NCBI GenBank assembly: GCA_031263625.1
Contig: JAISFK010000291.1
Location: 1 to 11,261 of the forward strand
DNA length: 11,261 nt
Source of the DNA: Clostridiales bacterium
GTDB lineage: Bacteria > Bacillota > Clostridia > WRLR01
Direction: 5' to 3'
Within the stretch, counting starts at the first letter, position 1; each line of letters begins with the position of its first letter. The notes under the pieces are model-generated. The model searched no databases, was not told where the DNA came from, and saw only the letters and a program-made list of their open reading frames with translations. Shown one piece after another: positions 1 to 6,619 of this stretch. A program made the position numbers and the translations under genes.

Positions 1-32
1 CGCGCCTTTTATTCTATATGTTTTAGAAACTG

Positions 33-61
33 TTGTAAAGTCAAGCGCGTTGGATTATAAT
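33..61 (+). promoter_or_regulatory. Sigma-A-type promoter for the diguanylate cyclase
   Basis: A perfect -10 hexamer TATAAT lies at 56-61. A -35-like TTGTAA (4 of 6 to consensus) lies at 33-38, with an ideal 17-bp spacer. The surroundings are AT-rich, unlike the rest of the window. By normal spacing transcription would start close to position 68, which is the A of an in-frame ATG, so the mRNA may have no leader. Seen: the hexamers and spacing. Inferred: promoter activity. Confidence 0.55.
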
Positions 62-67
62 ATCGTT

Positions 68-2050
68 ATGAGAAAAATTGCTAACGCGCTCAAACGGGCC
101 TTCCCGCACGTTCCAGCAGAAAACCGGGCGGCTATGCTAAAGCAGGCCGCTCTTTCAAATATGCTCTGGTGCCTGTGTTTTTCAGCTATGCTTTCGGCCG
201 CCGGCTTTTTTTTCGCCGCATACGGCGCCCTCTCTCCCGGCGATTCCGCGCTGCCTGCGGGCGGGCCGATAACCCGGCAGGCGTCTTTTTTTCGATTTAG
301 CGACCATGTGGGATTCTTTGTCGCGGCGTCGGTGGCCCTGGCCGCGCTCGCCTGCTTTCTGTGGCTGGCGTTCAGCCGCGCCCGCAAAAGGCTGCGCTCG
401 CGCGTGAACAGAGCCAGCGGCGCCTCGGCGGTCGCCGCTCCCGGCGGCGCGGGCCCGCCGGATGGCGCCGGCGACGGCCCCGGATCGCGCGGCCCCGGCG
501 AGAGCGCCCTCGCGAACGCCGTCGCTGGCGCCCTTGCGGAGGCCGGCCTGAGCGGGATCGGCGACGTGGGCGGCGGCTGTGAATCCAGGCCGGGCGGCGG
601 CGCGCCGGGCGCCTCCGAAGGCCCCGTATGGGCCGAATCGGGCGACGGCGGCTGTTGCGACGGCAACGGCGGCGACGGCAACTGGCCCGAGCCGGGCGGC
701 AACCCGGACGGCGGCCCGGACGGCTACGCGCCGCGCCGCGCGGCAGGCGGCGAAGCCGGCGCTGCGGCCGGCGGTTGCGCCGGATATGGCGCAGGCGCCT
801 CGGAAGAAAGCCATGCCGGATATGGCGCGGGCGATGCCGGGCCGGACGCGGCGGCAGCCATTTCGGACGCGGCGGGGCCATGGGCGGCCAAATCCTGGGC
901 GGCCGGCCTCTGGACAGACGCCGCCATGCCGGGCGCCGATGGCGCCGAGCCAACGGGAGCGGCAGGCGCCGAGACGATGGGCGCGGCAGGCTTCGCCCAG
1001 ACAGACGAAGACGCGGCCCTGGCGGCAGTCGCGGCCTGCATCGCGGCCCGCTCGGCGGCCCTGGGCGGCGAGCCCGCGCCGCAAAAGCTGCGCCCGGCGG
1101 ACCGCGCGGGCCGCTTCACGGCGCTGTGGCTGTTTCCGCTGATCGCGGCCGCCTACTCGTTCGCCATGCTGGCGCTGCTCGCGGACGACCCGAATTTTCC
1201 GTACATGCTGCCCATCATCGCCACGCTGTTCAACTTCGCGACCTTGCCCACCGTGTGCGCGCCCGTGTCGGTGCTACTGAGCGTCGCGGCCAACGCCGGC
1301 TTCGTCCTGGCGCTGGGCGCCGTCGGCGGCGCGCCTCTGCTTTCGGCCCAGAGCGGCGCCCTGGCGATTGTCATCGCGTCGGCCTGCGCCCTCGCCTCCG
1401 CGATCATATACCTCAGCCGCGCCAAATCGTTTTTGCGCTCTGTCGGCCTCGCGAAGCGCAACGAGCTGCTGGTGGGCGCCGTGGACATGCTCATAAGGAC
1501 GAACGACAAGCTTCAGGATCTGTCCACGACGGACGAGCTGACGGGGCTTGAGAACAGGCGGAGCTTCGACAACCAGTTCAAGGCCGAGTGGGCGTGGGCG
1601 GTCAGGATGAAAATGCCCATCGCGCTCATATCCGTCGATATCGACAATTTCAAGAGCTACAACGACAATTACGGCCACCTGAAGGGCGACCAGTGCCTGA
1701 AAATGGTCGCCGAGTGCCTCAAGCGCAGCCTGTCGCGCGAAACGGACTTCGTCGCGAGGGTGGGCGGCGAGGAGTTCATGGCGATCGCGATAAACACCAG
1801 CAACGCCGGCGTGCAGTTCATCGCGGAGCGGATCATCAAGAACATCGGCGCCGCGAACATACAGCACGAGCACTCGACCGTGGCGCGGCACGTCACGGTG
1901 AGCATCGGCTGCGCGTCCGCCGTCCCGGAAAAGGCGGACAGCCCGGACGATCTGATACACCTCGCGGACATCGCGCTCTACGAGTCCAAGCGCTCCGGGA
2001 AAAACAGGTACACTTTCGCCTGCGGGAAGATCGAGTACGCGCACAGCTAG
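68..2050 (+). CDS. Membrane-bound diguanylate cyclase (GGDEF domain) with Gly/Ala-rich cytoplasmic insert
   Basis: The protein makes the second messenger c-di-GMP from two GTP at the inner face of the membrane. Counting from ATG 68 (660 aa), TM1 is at about 31-53 and TM2 at about 81-102. A low-complexity Gly/Ala/Pro/Asp loop follows at about 115-340, then four more TM segments at about 353-446, and a C-terminal GGDEF domain at about 484-650. The domain carries DIDNFK (metal-binding Asp), an intact GGEEF at 566-570, and RETD at 557-560, the RxxD inhibitory I-site placed five residues before GGEEF. It should therefore be active and product-inhibited. Basic residues after TM2 and before TM3 put the insert in the cytoplasm. 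No known sensor domain is recognised; the six TMs may be a MASE-like sensor split by the insert. A TTG at 50 is an alternative start, but it lies before the -10 box and neither start has a Shine-Dalgarno site. The gene ends with TAG. Confidence 0.9.
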   Translation: MRKIANALKRAFPHVPAENRAAMLKQAALSNMLWCLCFSAMLSAAGFFFAAYGALSPGDSALPAGGPITRQASFFRFSDHVGFFVAASVALAALACFLWLAFSRARKRLRSRVNRASGASAVAAPGGAGPPDGAGDGPGSRGPGESALANAVAGALAEAGLSGIGDVGGGCESRPGGGAPGASEGPVWAESGDGGCCDGNGGDGNWPEPGGNPDGGPDGYAPRRAAGGEAGAAAGGCAGYGAGASEESHAGYGAGDAGPDAAAAISDAAGPWAAKSWAAGLWTDAAMPGADGAEPTGAAGAETMGAAGFAQTDEDAALAAVAACIAARSAALGGEPAPQKLRPADRAGRFTALWLFPLIAAAYSFAMLALLADDPNFPYMLPIIATLFNFATLPTVCAPVSVLLSVAANAGFVLALGAVGGAPLLSAQSGALAIVIASACALASAIIYLSRAKSFLRSVGLAKRNELLVGAVDMLIRTNDKLQDLSTTDELTGLENRRSFDNQFKAEWAWAVRMKMPIALISVDIDNFKSYNDNYGHLKGDQCLKMVAECLKRSLSRETDFVARVGGEEFMAIAINTSNAGVQFIAERIIKNIGAANIQHEHSTVARHVTVSIGCASAVPEKADSPDDLIHLADIALYESKRSGKNRYTFACGKIEYAHS

Positions 2051-2223
2051 GCGGGCGGGCGCACAGTCCAGGCTAGGCGGGAGCGCTGCTATACTCGTGT
2101 TCGATTGGGAATTTCGACCGCAATTTGCGGTCGGACAGAGGAAACGAGTATTACTGGCTCGCGTTTATGGTAAATTCAAATGCTCGTCAGCATACGCAGG
2201 CGCACAGCTAGGCGGGCGGGCGC
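2039..2223. repeat. 24-bp direct repeat flanking a short intergenic segment
   Basis: An identical 24-bp sequence occurs at 2039-2062 and 2200-2223. The first copy includes the last codons and stop of the cyclase gene; the second is non-coding. A diverged third unit (GCACAG, then GCTAGGCGGG after a short gap) lies at 2061-2080. The enclosed segment 2083-2199 is clearly less GC-rich than its surroundings and can fold. It could be a small inserted element or a duplication of the gene's 3' end. No transposase or terminal inverted repeats are visible. Confidence 0.7.
2091..2151 (+). other. Predicted nested stem-loop (structured RNA or terminator-like element)
   Basis: The outer stem pairs ATACTCGT (2091-2098) with ACGAGTAT (2144-2151). 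It extends by three pairs (TTC 2100-2102 with GAA 2141-2143) past one bulged G. Inside it an inner hairpin pairs CGACCGC (2115-2121) with GCGGTCG (2127-2133) around an AATTT loop. No U-tract follows, so it is not a standard intrinsic terminator. It could stabilise the 3' end of the cyclase mRNA or form part of the leader of the next gene. The pairing is seen; a function is inferred. Confidence 0.45.
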
Positions 2224-2446
2224 GGCCGCCCGCGCGCGCCGCACAGGCCCGGCATGCCATGGCAACGCGCGGCAACGCGCCGGCCTGTGTCGGCATAATG
2301 TTGCTTGCATATGCGTGCGCTGGCGGCACAGCACATAAGACATGTGCGCATGCGCGGCACAGCGGCACAGCGGCACATAAGGCATACGCGCGCGTGCGCC
2401 GCATGCATCATGCGCATCGCATATGCGCAGCATACGACTGAAGAAA
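2224..2446. repeat. Low-complexity intergenic region with short tandem repeats
   Basis: This stretch upstream of the CPBP gene is made of alternating GC/AC-rich simple sequence. The 10-mer GGCAACGCGC is duplicated perfectly at 2261-2280. The 8-mer CGGCACAG occurs almost three times in tandem at 2355-2377. GGCACAG followed by CACATAAG occurs in two versions (around 2324 and 2365). Open frames through it encode only His/Arg/Ala-rich sequence with no domain and look spurious. No convincing promoter was found; CATAAT at 2294-2299 has no -35 partner. Confidence 0.6.
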
Positions 2447-2455
2447 AAGGCGGTG
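2447..2455 (+). promoter_or_regulatory. Ribosome binding site that decides the TTG start at 2461
   Basis: AAGGCGGTG at 2447-2455 differs by one base from AAGGAGGTG and stands five bases before TTG 2461. The frame is open upstream to ATG 2305, but those 52 codons are repeat-derived and have no ribosome site. TTG 2461 also begins exactly where a normal basic, then hydrophobic, N-terminus begins. Confidence 0.6.
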
Positions 2456-2460
2456 GCATC

Positions 2461-3390
2461 TTGGCGAAAAAATACGCAAGGCCGTTTTTGTGGGCAATAG
2501 CTTTCCTGCTGCTTTACTACGCGATCCAGATGATCGTCATGCTCGCCCTGACGTTCACGGTGGGCGGCGTCGGGTCGGACGCGCTGAACGCGGCGCTGAG
2601 CGCGGGCGAGGGCGGCTTTGACCCTGCGGCGTTCTCGGCGGGCACGGCCGAAAAGACGGCCGAGTTCATGAGCAAAAACAGCGGCATCATGCTGTCCATA
2701 TCGGCGCTGATATCGCTGCTGATCTTCTCGGCCATCTACAGCTCGCGCAAGCTGCCGTTCTTCAGCGCCACTCGCCTGGACGCGCGGCCGCTGCTGCCGG
2801 ACGCGATCTTCGGCGCGTGCGCGGGGTTCTCGTCATACGCGATCATCATGCTGGCGCTCAGCCTGATCGCCGCGTCGGGGGCGTTCGCGAGCCAGCTGCA
2901 GGACTACGAGGCGCAGATGGCGTTCGCCGTCCCGAACGGAAACCTGGCGCTTTCGATACTCGGCATCGGGATAATCACCCCGATTGTGGAGGAGATCATG
3001 TTCCGGGGCATGATAACGCGCGAGCTGGAAACGATTATGAGCCCCAAGCTGGCAATAGTCGTCCAGGGCGCGGTGTTCGGCCTCTACCACGTGCAGCCGA
3101 TCCAGATCCTCTACGCCATCCCGCTGGGGATATACTTCGGCTTCTGCGCGTACAAGTCGCGCTCCCTGTGGCCTGCGGTGGCGGGGCACATCGCCATGAA
3201 CACGCTCAGCCTCGTGCTGTCCGCGTCGGCGGCAGGCAGCGGGGCGGAGGCGCCGGACGCGCTCCTTCTGTTCATGGGCGTGTCCATAATCATGTTCGTC
3301 TTCACGCTGGCCTACTTCATCAGGCGGGCGGATCCCGCCGGCGGCGGGGGCGGCGGGGGCGGCGAAAAGCGCGGCCGCTGGGGCGAGTGA
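2461..3390 (+). CDS. CPBP-family intramembrane metalloprotease (CAAX protease / Abi type)
   Basis: This is a predicted multi-pass membrane glutamic/metallo-protease of the CPBP (Abi, Rce1-like) family, 309 aa from TTG 2461. All three family motifs are present: EEIMFRG (E177, E178, R182), FGLYH (F206, H210) and HIAMN (H243, N247). They sit in hydrophobic segments in the C-terminal half, as in Rce1-type enzymes. The N-terminus reads MAKKYARP and then a first TM at about 8-33; I count about eight TMs in total. In bacteria such proteins act in bacteriocin self-immunity, signal processing or unknown proteolysis, and nothing nearby names a substrate (no bacteriocin gene is seen). The tail ends in an oligoglycine run of eight residues (DNA 3340-3363, G-rich) and a basic end, outside the conserved domain. 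The gene is convergent with the SLH gene. Family assignment is strong; the biological role is unknown. Confidence 0.85.
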   Translation: MAKKYARPFLWAIAFLLLYYAIQMIVMLALTFTVGGVGSDALNAALSAGEGGFDPAAFSAGTAEKTAEFMSKNSGIMLSISALISLLIFSAIYSSRKLPFFSATRLDARPLLPDAIFGACAGFSSYAIIMLALSLIAASGAFASQLQDYEAQMAFAVPNGNLALSILGIGIITPIVEEIMFRGMITRELETIMSPKLAIVVQGAVFGLYHVQPIQILYAIPLGIYFGFCAYKSRSLWPAVAGHIAMNTLSLVLSASAAGSGAEAPDALLLFMGVSIIMFVFTLAYFIRRADPAGGGGGGGGEKRGRWGE

Positions 3391-3417
3391 GAGCGCGGCG
3401 GCTTTCTCCAAAGCGGG

Positions 3418-3492
3418 CTGCCTAGCCTGCCCATCTGGCCATCCATCTGCGCTGCCTAGTTGCCTAGCCTGCCTAGCTGCCTGCCCATCTGC
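3418..3492. repeat. CTGCCTAG / CTGCCCATCTG simple repeat cluster
   Basis: The gap between the convergent CPBP and SLH genes is largely degenerate repeats of CTGCCTAG and CTGCCCATCTG. The core GCCTAGC is the reverse complement of the GCTAGGC core found in the repeats at 2047-2080 and 2208-2214. The CPBP gene is therefore bracketed by related repeats in opposite orientation. No hairpin followed by a T-tract that would serve as a bidirectional terminator was found. Confidence 0.6.
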
Positions 3493-3500
3493 CAGAGTAT

Positions 3501-3524
3501 CCGTGCGCAATCCCGTGCGCAATC
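3501..3524. repeat. Perfect 12-bp tandem duplication at the SLH gene 3' end
   Basis: CCGTGCGCAATC occurs twice in tandem (3501-3512 and 3513-3524). The last base of the second copy is also the last base of the SLH stop codon (TAG read on the minus strand at 3526-3524). It looks like a recent slippage duplication. Confidence 0.7.
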
Positions 3525-6343
3525 TAGTACCCGCACGCCACGATCAGGCGCTCCGCGAGCACAAGGGCCTCCTCGCGCGACAGGCTGCCGAGCGGCAGGA
3601 ACATGCCGCCGCTGGCGCCGTTCATCAGGCCGCGCTCCGCGGCGTAGGCCACGAACGGCAGCGCCCATTCCGATATCTCGCCCAGATCCGCATACGGCGG
3701 GCTGTAGTCCGAATATACCGGCACGTCCTCGATGGCGCCGGCCGCCGCGCATATGATCTTTGCCGCCTGCTCCCTCGTCAGCGGCGCGTCGGGCTGGAAC
3801 GCGTCGTCGGACACGCCGTTCACGATGCCCAGCGAATACCCTTTCCTTATATGCTCGGCGAACCTGTGGCGCGATATGTCGGCGAACGCCGCCTCGTATT
3901 CCGGGCGGTGCGCCCCCCTGGCGTACTCGTAGGCGTTGACGAGCAGCGCGGTGAACTGCGCCCTCGTGATCGGCTGCCCGTAGCCGGACATCAGCTCGTC
4001 CGGCGCGACGCCGCCGCGCGCCGCGAGCGACGCGACCTCGGCGCGCGCCCACCCGGCCGGCAGGGGCGCGGCCTTGATCCGCAGCTCGCCCTCGTACATG
4101 CCGCCCGCCTTGTCGAATCCCTCGTAAGCCACGACTGTTTCGCCCGAGTAGCCGGGCGCCGGCACGAACGACACGCGCTCAATCCTCGGCGACGACCGCC
4201 CGTAGTAGTAGGCTTCGCCGGCCTTCACCCGCTGCTGCCTGCCGCCGCCCGCCGCCGCGGGATCGTAGTCGTAGTACAGAACGCCCCGCCTGGACGACGG
4301 CAGCTTGAACGTCACGTAGTCAAGATCCTCGCCGGAGGCGTCCTCCACGGCGTCCTGGATGCCGTCCGCCGAGAGCCTGAGAGGCTCGCCCTCGACGCCC
4401 TCCAGCTCGATGGGATCCAGCTCGAACGTCTTGGGCCCGTACACGGCGACCTCGCCGGCGCTGCTGAACCCGTTCGTGGCGTAGGCCGTGTAGCGCAGGC
4501 TGACGGGCTTCGCCCCCGCCGCGAGCCTGCCCTCCGTCGGCTCGAACGTTATGTTGGATATATAGGGCGCCACCGTCCGGTAATACCGCACGGACGATGA
4601 AACGGCCGAGCCGGGCGACGCGGCCGACTGGTATCCGTAGCGCAGCCTCCCGTCCGAAGCCGGCGGCTGCGAAAAGACGGCGTAGTACAGGCTGAAGCCG
4701 GTCGTGGCCGCGAACACGGACGCGAAGTCGTCCGCGTTGAGCTTGACGGCGCTGCCGGACAGGGATTCATACGAAACGCTGCCGGCAGGCCCCGGCTGCT
4801 GCCTCCCGACGCTGACGAACGCCGTGCCCAGCAGGCTGTGGCCGTTCGACGCGAACGCCGTGTACGATATGGCGTATGTGCCCGAATAGTCCGGGTGCGG
4901 CACGAAGGCGAGGTTTGAAATGTCGGGCGACGAGCCCCTGTAGTAGCGCGTGTCGGACGCCGTCAGGCTGCCGCCGCCCGCGCTCGGGCTGTAGTTGTAC
5001 AGCAGGCGCCCCACCGACTCCGGGGGCGGGCTGAACCGGACGTAGTACAGCTGGTAGCCGGAGGCCGCGGTGAACGCCGTGTTGAAGTCCCCGGCGGAGA
5101 AAAACACCGGGGCGCCCTTCTCGGCCGAGTACGTGACCGTGTTCACGCTGCCGTAGACGCCCGACCCGCCGTCCGCGTACCCGCCGGGGACGTATGCGTC
5201 CACGGTAACGCGCAGCCAGCCCTCGTACACGAGGCCGCTCCTGCCGCTCGCCGTGTAGTAGATCCTGTCCGTGCCCGTGTAGTCCAGCGCCGGCATGAAC
5301 GTTATGTTGGACAGCCTCGGCGACGAGTCGGTGAAATAGCGCTCCGACGACGTGACGAGCCTGTCGTAGCTGCTTGTCGAGTAGTAGTTGTAGTACAGCC
5401 GCCCGAACGACGACGACGGCTGCGAGAACTGCACGTAGTACAGCGTGACGCCGCTCCTGTACTCGAACGCCGATATGAAGTCAGAGTCGCTGAGCATGAG
5501 CGCGCTGTTCCGGCTGATGTTGTATGATATCTCGCTCAGCGTGCCGGCGATCGGCGTCGGCGTGGCCGACGGCAGCGGCGACACCGTCGGCGTCGGCGCG
5601 GGCGTGGCGCTCACGGAGATGGCCAGCGCCACGCCGGGCAGCTGCTGCGGGGACGTCGCGGAGGCCGTGTGCGCGATCACGTCGAATGTCACGGCGCCCG
5701 CCGCCGCCACCTCGAACGCCAGCGCCGAAACGCCGGCAATCGGGATGAGCGTTCCGAACGCATAGTCGGCGCCGGAGAGCTTCAGCACGCCCACGAGCGA
5801 GCCCGAGGACGCCGATATGGATATGCCCGCCAGCGGATCGCCGTCGTTCTGCGCGTAGCAGGCCGCAAAGTCCTCCGGCGCGAAGGCGATGGGCGCCGCC
5901 GCGGGCAGCGAGGCGCTTTTCGCCACCGTGCCGGAAAAAGCCGCCGGCACGGGCGCGGCCCGGACGACGGCTATCGTGTATGCAAGCGTGGGCGCCGGCA
6001 ACGTCGGATCGGCCGCATAGGCGTATGTCACGCTCAGCGTGACGGCCCCCACGCCCACAGTGGCGAGCGCGCCGGGAGAGTAAACCTGGCCCTGCACAAT
6101 GTAGTTCGCGGTGTCGTAGCTGATCTGAAGCTCAGACAGGTTGACCGTGCCGGAGGCGTAGCTGTACGGAACGGTCAGCGTCGCGCCGAGGCCGTTCAGC
6201 GCGACAGCGCCGGCGGCGTGCGACATCTCCAGTATGGGCGCGTCCTGCGGCGCCGCGCCCGCGCCCGGCCCGATCGCCAGCGCGCCCGAAAGCACGGCGA
6301 GCGCCAGCAAAAGCGGCAGCGCGCGTTTCTTTGCATATCCCAT
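3524..6343 (-). CDS. Secreted SLH-domain surface protein with four Tyr/Ser-rich ~115-residue repeats
   Basis: This is a large cell-surface protein (939 aa from ATG 6343). A signal peptide runs from KKR through a Leu/Ala-rich core to a likely AGA/A-P cleavage near residue 30. A beta-rich N-terminal region at about 35-245, possibly cadherin-like, is followed by a Pro/Thr/Ser linker at about 247-265. Four homologous repeats of about 115 residues start near 270, 402, 522 and 640. Each carries a D-F near its start, LYY-V-F, GRL-YNY, YY-SSP-ISN-F-P and a closing Y-G/YTA block. Three SLH modules end the protein, with TRAE-like motifs ITRAQ, LTREQ and LSREE at 792, 855 and 921. SLH modules bind pyruvylated secondary cell-wall polymer, so the repeats should project outward as an S-layer component, adhesin or scaffold. 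No catalytic motif is seen. ATG 6343 is preferred over GTG 6352 because AAGGGGTG sits six bases before it. The gene stands alone, divergent from pepC. Confidence 0.85.
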   Translation of the reverse strand: MGYAKKRALPLLLALAVLSGALAIGPGAGAAPQDAPILEMSHAAGAVALNGLGATLTVPYSYASGTVNLSELQISYDTANYIVQGQVYSPGALATVGVGAVTLSVTYAYAADPTLPAPTLAYTIAVVRAAPVPAAFSGTVAKSASLPAAAPIAFAPEDFAACYAQNDGDPLAGISISASSGSLVGVLKLSGADYAFGTLIPIAGVSALAFEVAAAGAVTFDVIAHTASATSPQQLPGVALAISVSATPAPTPTVSPLPSATPTPIAGTLSEISYNISRNSALMLSDSDFISAFEYRSGVTLYYVQFSQPSSSFGRLYYNYYSTSSYDRLVTSSERYFTDSSPRLSNITFMPALDYTGTDRIYYTASGRSGLVYEGWLRVTVDAYVPGGYADGGSGVYGSVNTVTYSAEKGAPVFFSAGDFNTAFTAASGYQLYYVRFSPPPESVGRLLYNYSPSAGGGSLTASDTRYYRGSSPDISNLAFVPHPDYSGTYAISYTAFASNGHSLLGTAFVSVGRQQPGPAGSVSYESLSGSAVKLNADDFASVFAATTGFSLYYAVFSQPPASDGRLRYGYQSAASPGSAVSSSVRYYRTVAPYISNITFEPTEGRLAAGAKPVSLRYTAYATNGFSSAGEVAVYGPKTFELDPIELEGVEGEPLRLSADGIQDAVEDASGEDLDYVTFKLPSSRRGVLYYDYDPAAAGGGRQQRVKAGEAYYYGRSSPRIERVSFVPAPGYSGETVVAYEGFDKAGGMYEGELRIKAAPLPAGWARAEVASLAARGGVAPDELMSGYGQPITRAQFTALLVNAYEYARGAHRPEYEAAFADISRHRFAEHIRKGYSLGIVNGVSDDAFQPDAPLTREQAAKIICAAAGAIEDVPVYSDYSPPYADLGEISEWALPFVAYAAERGLMNGASGGMFLPLGSLSREEALVLAERLIVACGY

Positions 6344-6405
6344 AGAAAACACCCCTTCGGCTTTGGCAATTCAGCGCCTTTTCCGGCGCCCTGCCCAGCA
6401 CCTTC

Positions 6406-6433
6406 ATTATACACCAGCCGCAAAAAAACGCAA
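6406..6433 (-). promoter_or_regulatory. Promoter for the SLH gene
   Basis: On the minus strand TATAAT occupies 6411-6406 and TTGCGT occupies 6433-6428, with a 16-bp spacer containing a T-run. The -10 match is perfect and the -35 matches at TTG. Transcription would begin near 6399, leaving a leader of about 55 bases before ATG 6343. Confidence 0.55.
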
Positions 6434-6470
6434 TGCCCGTGCGCGCATGGCGCGGCCATCAAAGCTCCAA

Positions 6471-6490
6471 ATAAAAAGCAATAAAAAGCA
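6471..6490. repeat. Perfect 10-bp tandem duplication in the divergent intergenic region
   Basis: ATAAAAAGCA is repeated exactly twice. It is followed at once by AGCTCAAGCA and AGCT, which continue a degenerate AAGCA/AGCT pattern to about 6504. The repeat lies between the two divergent promoters. Confidence 0.6.
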
Positions 6491-6545
6491 AGCTCAAGCA
6501 AGCTATGGCGGCCAAAGAAAGAGCGCGCCAGCGCGCCACGGCGGG

Positions 6546-6574
6546 TTGCAGTATCCCGCGCCATTCATTATAAT
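6546..6574 (+). promoter_or_regulatory. Promoter for pepC and possibly the downstream genes
   Basis: A perfect TATAAT lies at 6569-6574, with TTGCAG at 6546-6551 and a 17-bp spacer. The predicted start near 6581 gives a leader of about 39 bases carrying AGGAGG (6603-6608). No further clear promoter was found before the RidA gene, so it may drive the whole rightward set. Confidence 0.55.
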
Positions 6575-6602
6575 GATGGAGGCAACACAACACACGCAAG
6601 AT

Positions 6603-6608
6603 AGGAGG
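6603..6608 (+). promoter_or_regulatory. AGGAGG ribosome site supporting the TTG start of pepC
   Basis: A consensus AGGAGG lies 11 bases before TTG 6620, a somewhat long spacing. The next in-frame ATG (6671) has no such site and would remove residues typical of the family N-terminus. Confidence 0.6.
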
Positions 6609-6619
6609 CGCAAAGCACA

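Noticed and set aside
2039..2223. CRISPR array or insertion sequence from the 24-bp repeats
   Set aside because: There are only two exact copies with a 137-base gap between them, and no cas gene, transposase or terminal inverted repeats.
2097..2441. Small Ala/His/Arg-rich protein
   Set aside because: The frame runs through tandem repeats, has no ribosome site or recognisable domain, and mirrors equally long frames on the other strand.
2051..2460. c-di-GMP riboswitch downstream of the cyclase
   Set aside because: The GCGCACAG start recalls class I switches, but the conserved GGGCAAACC and GGACGCAAAGCC-type blocks and the tetraloop-receptor layout are absent.
2461..3390. Bacteriocin immunity function for the CPBP protein
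   Set aside because: No bacteriocin precursor, leader peptide or export gene is visible nearby, so this common family role cannot be assigned.
3391..3523. Bidirectional terminator between the convergent genes
   Set aside because: Only degenerate CTGCC repeats are present; no stable stem followed by T-runs was found on either strand.
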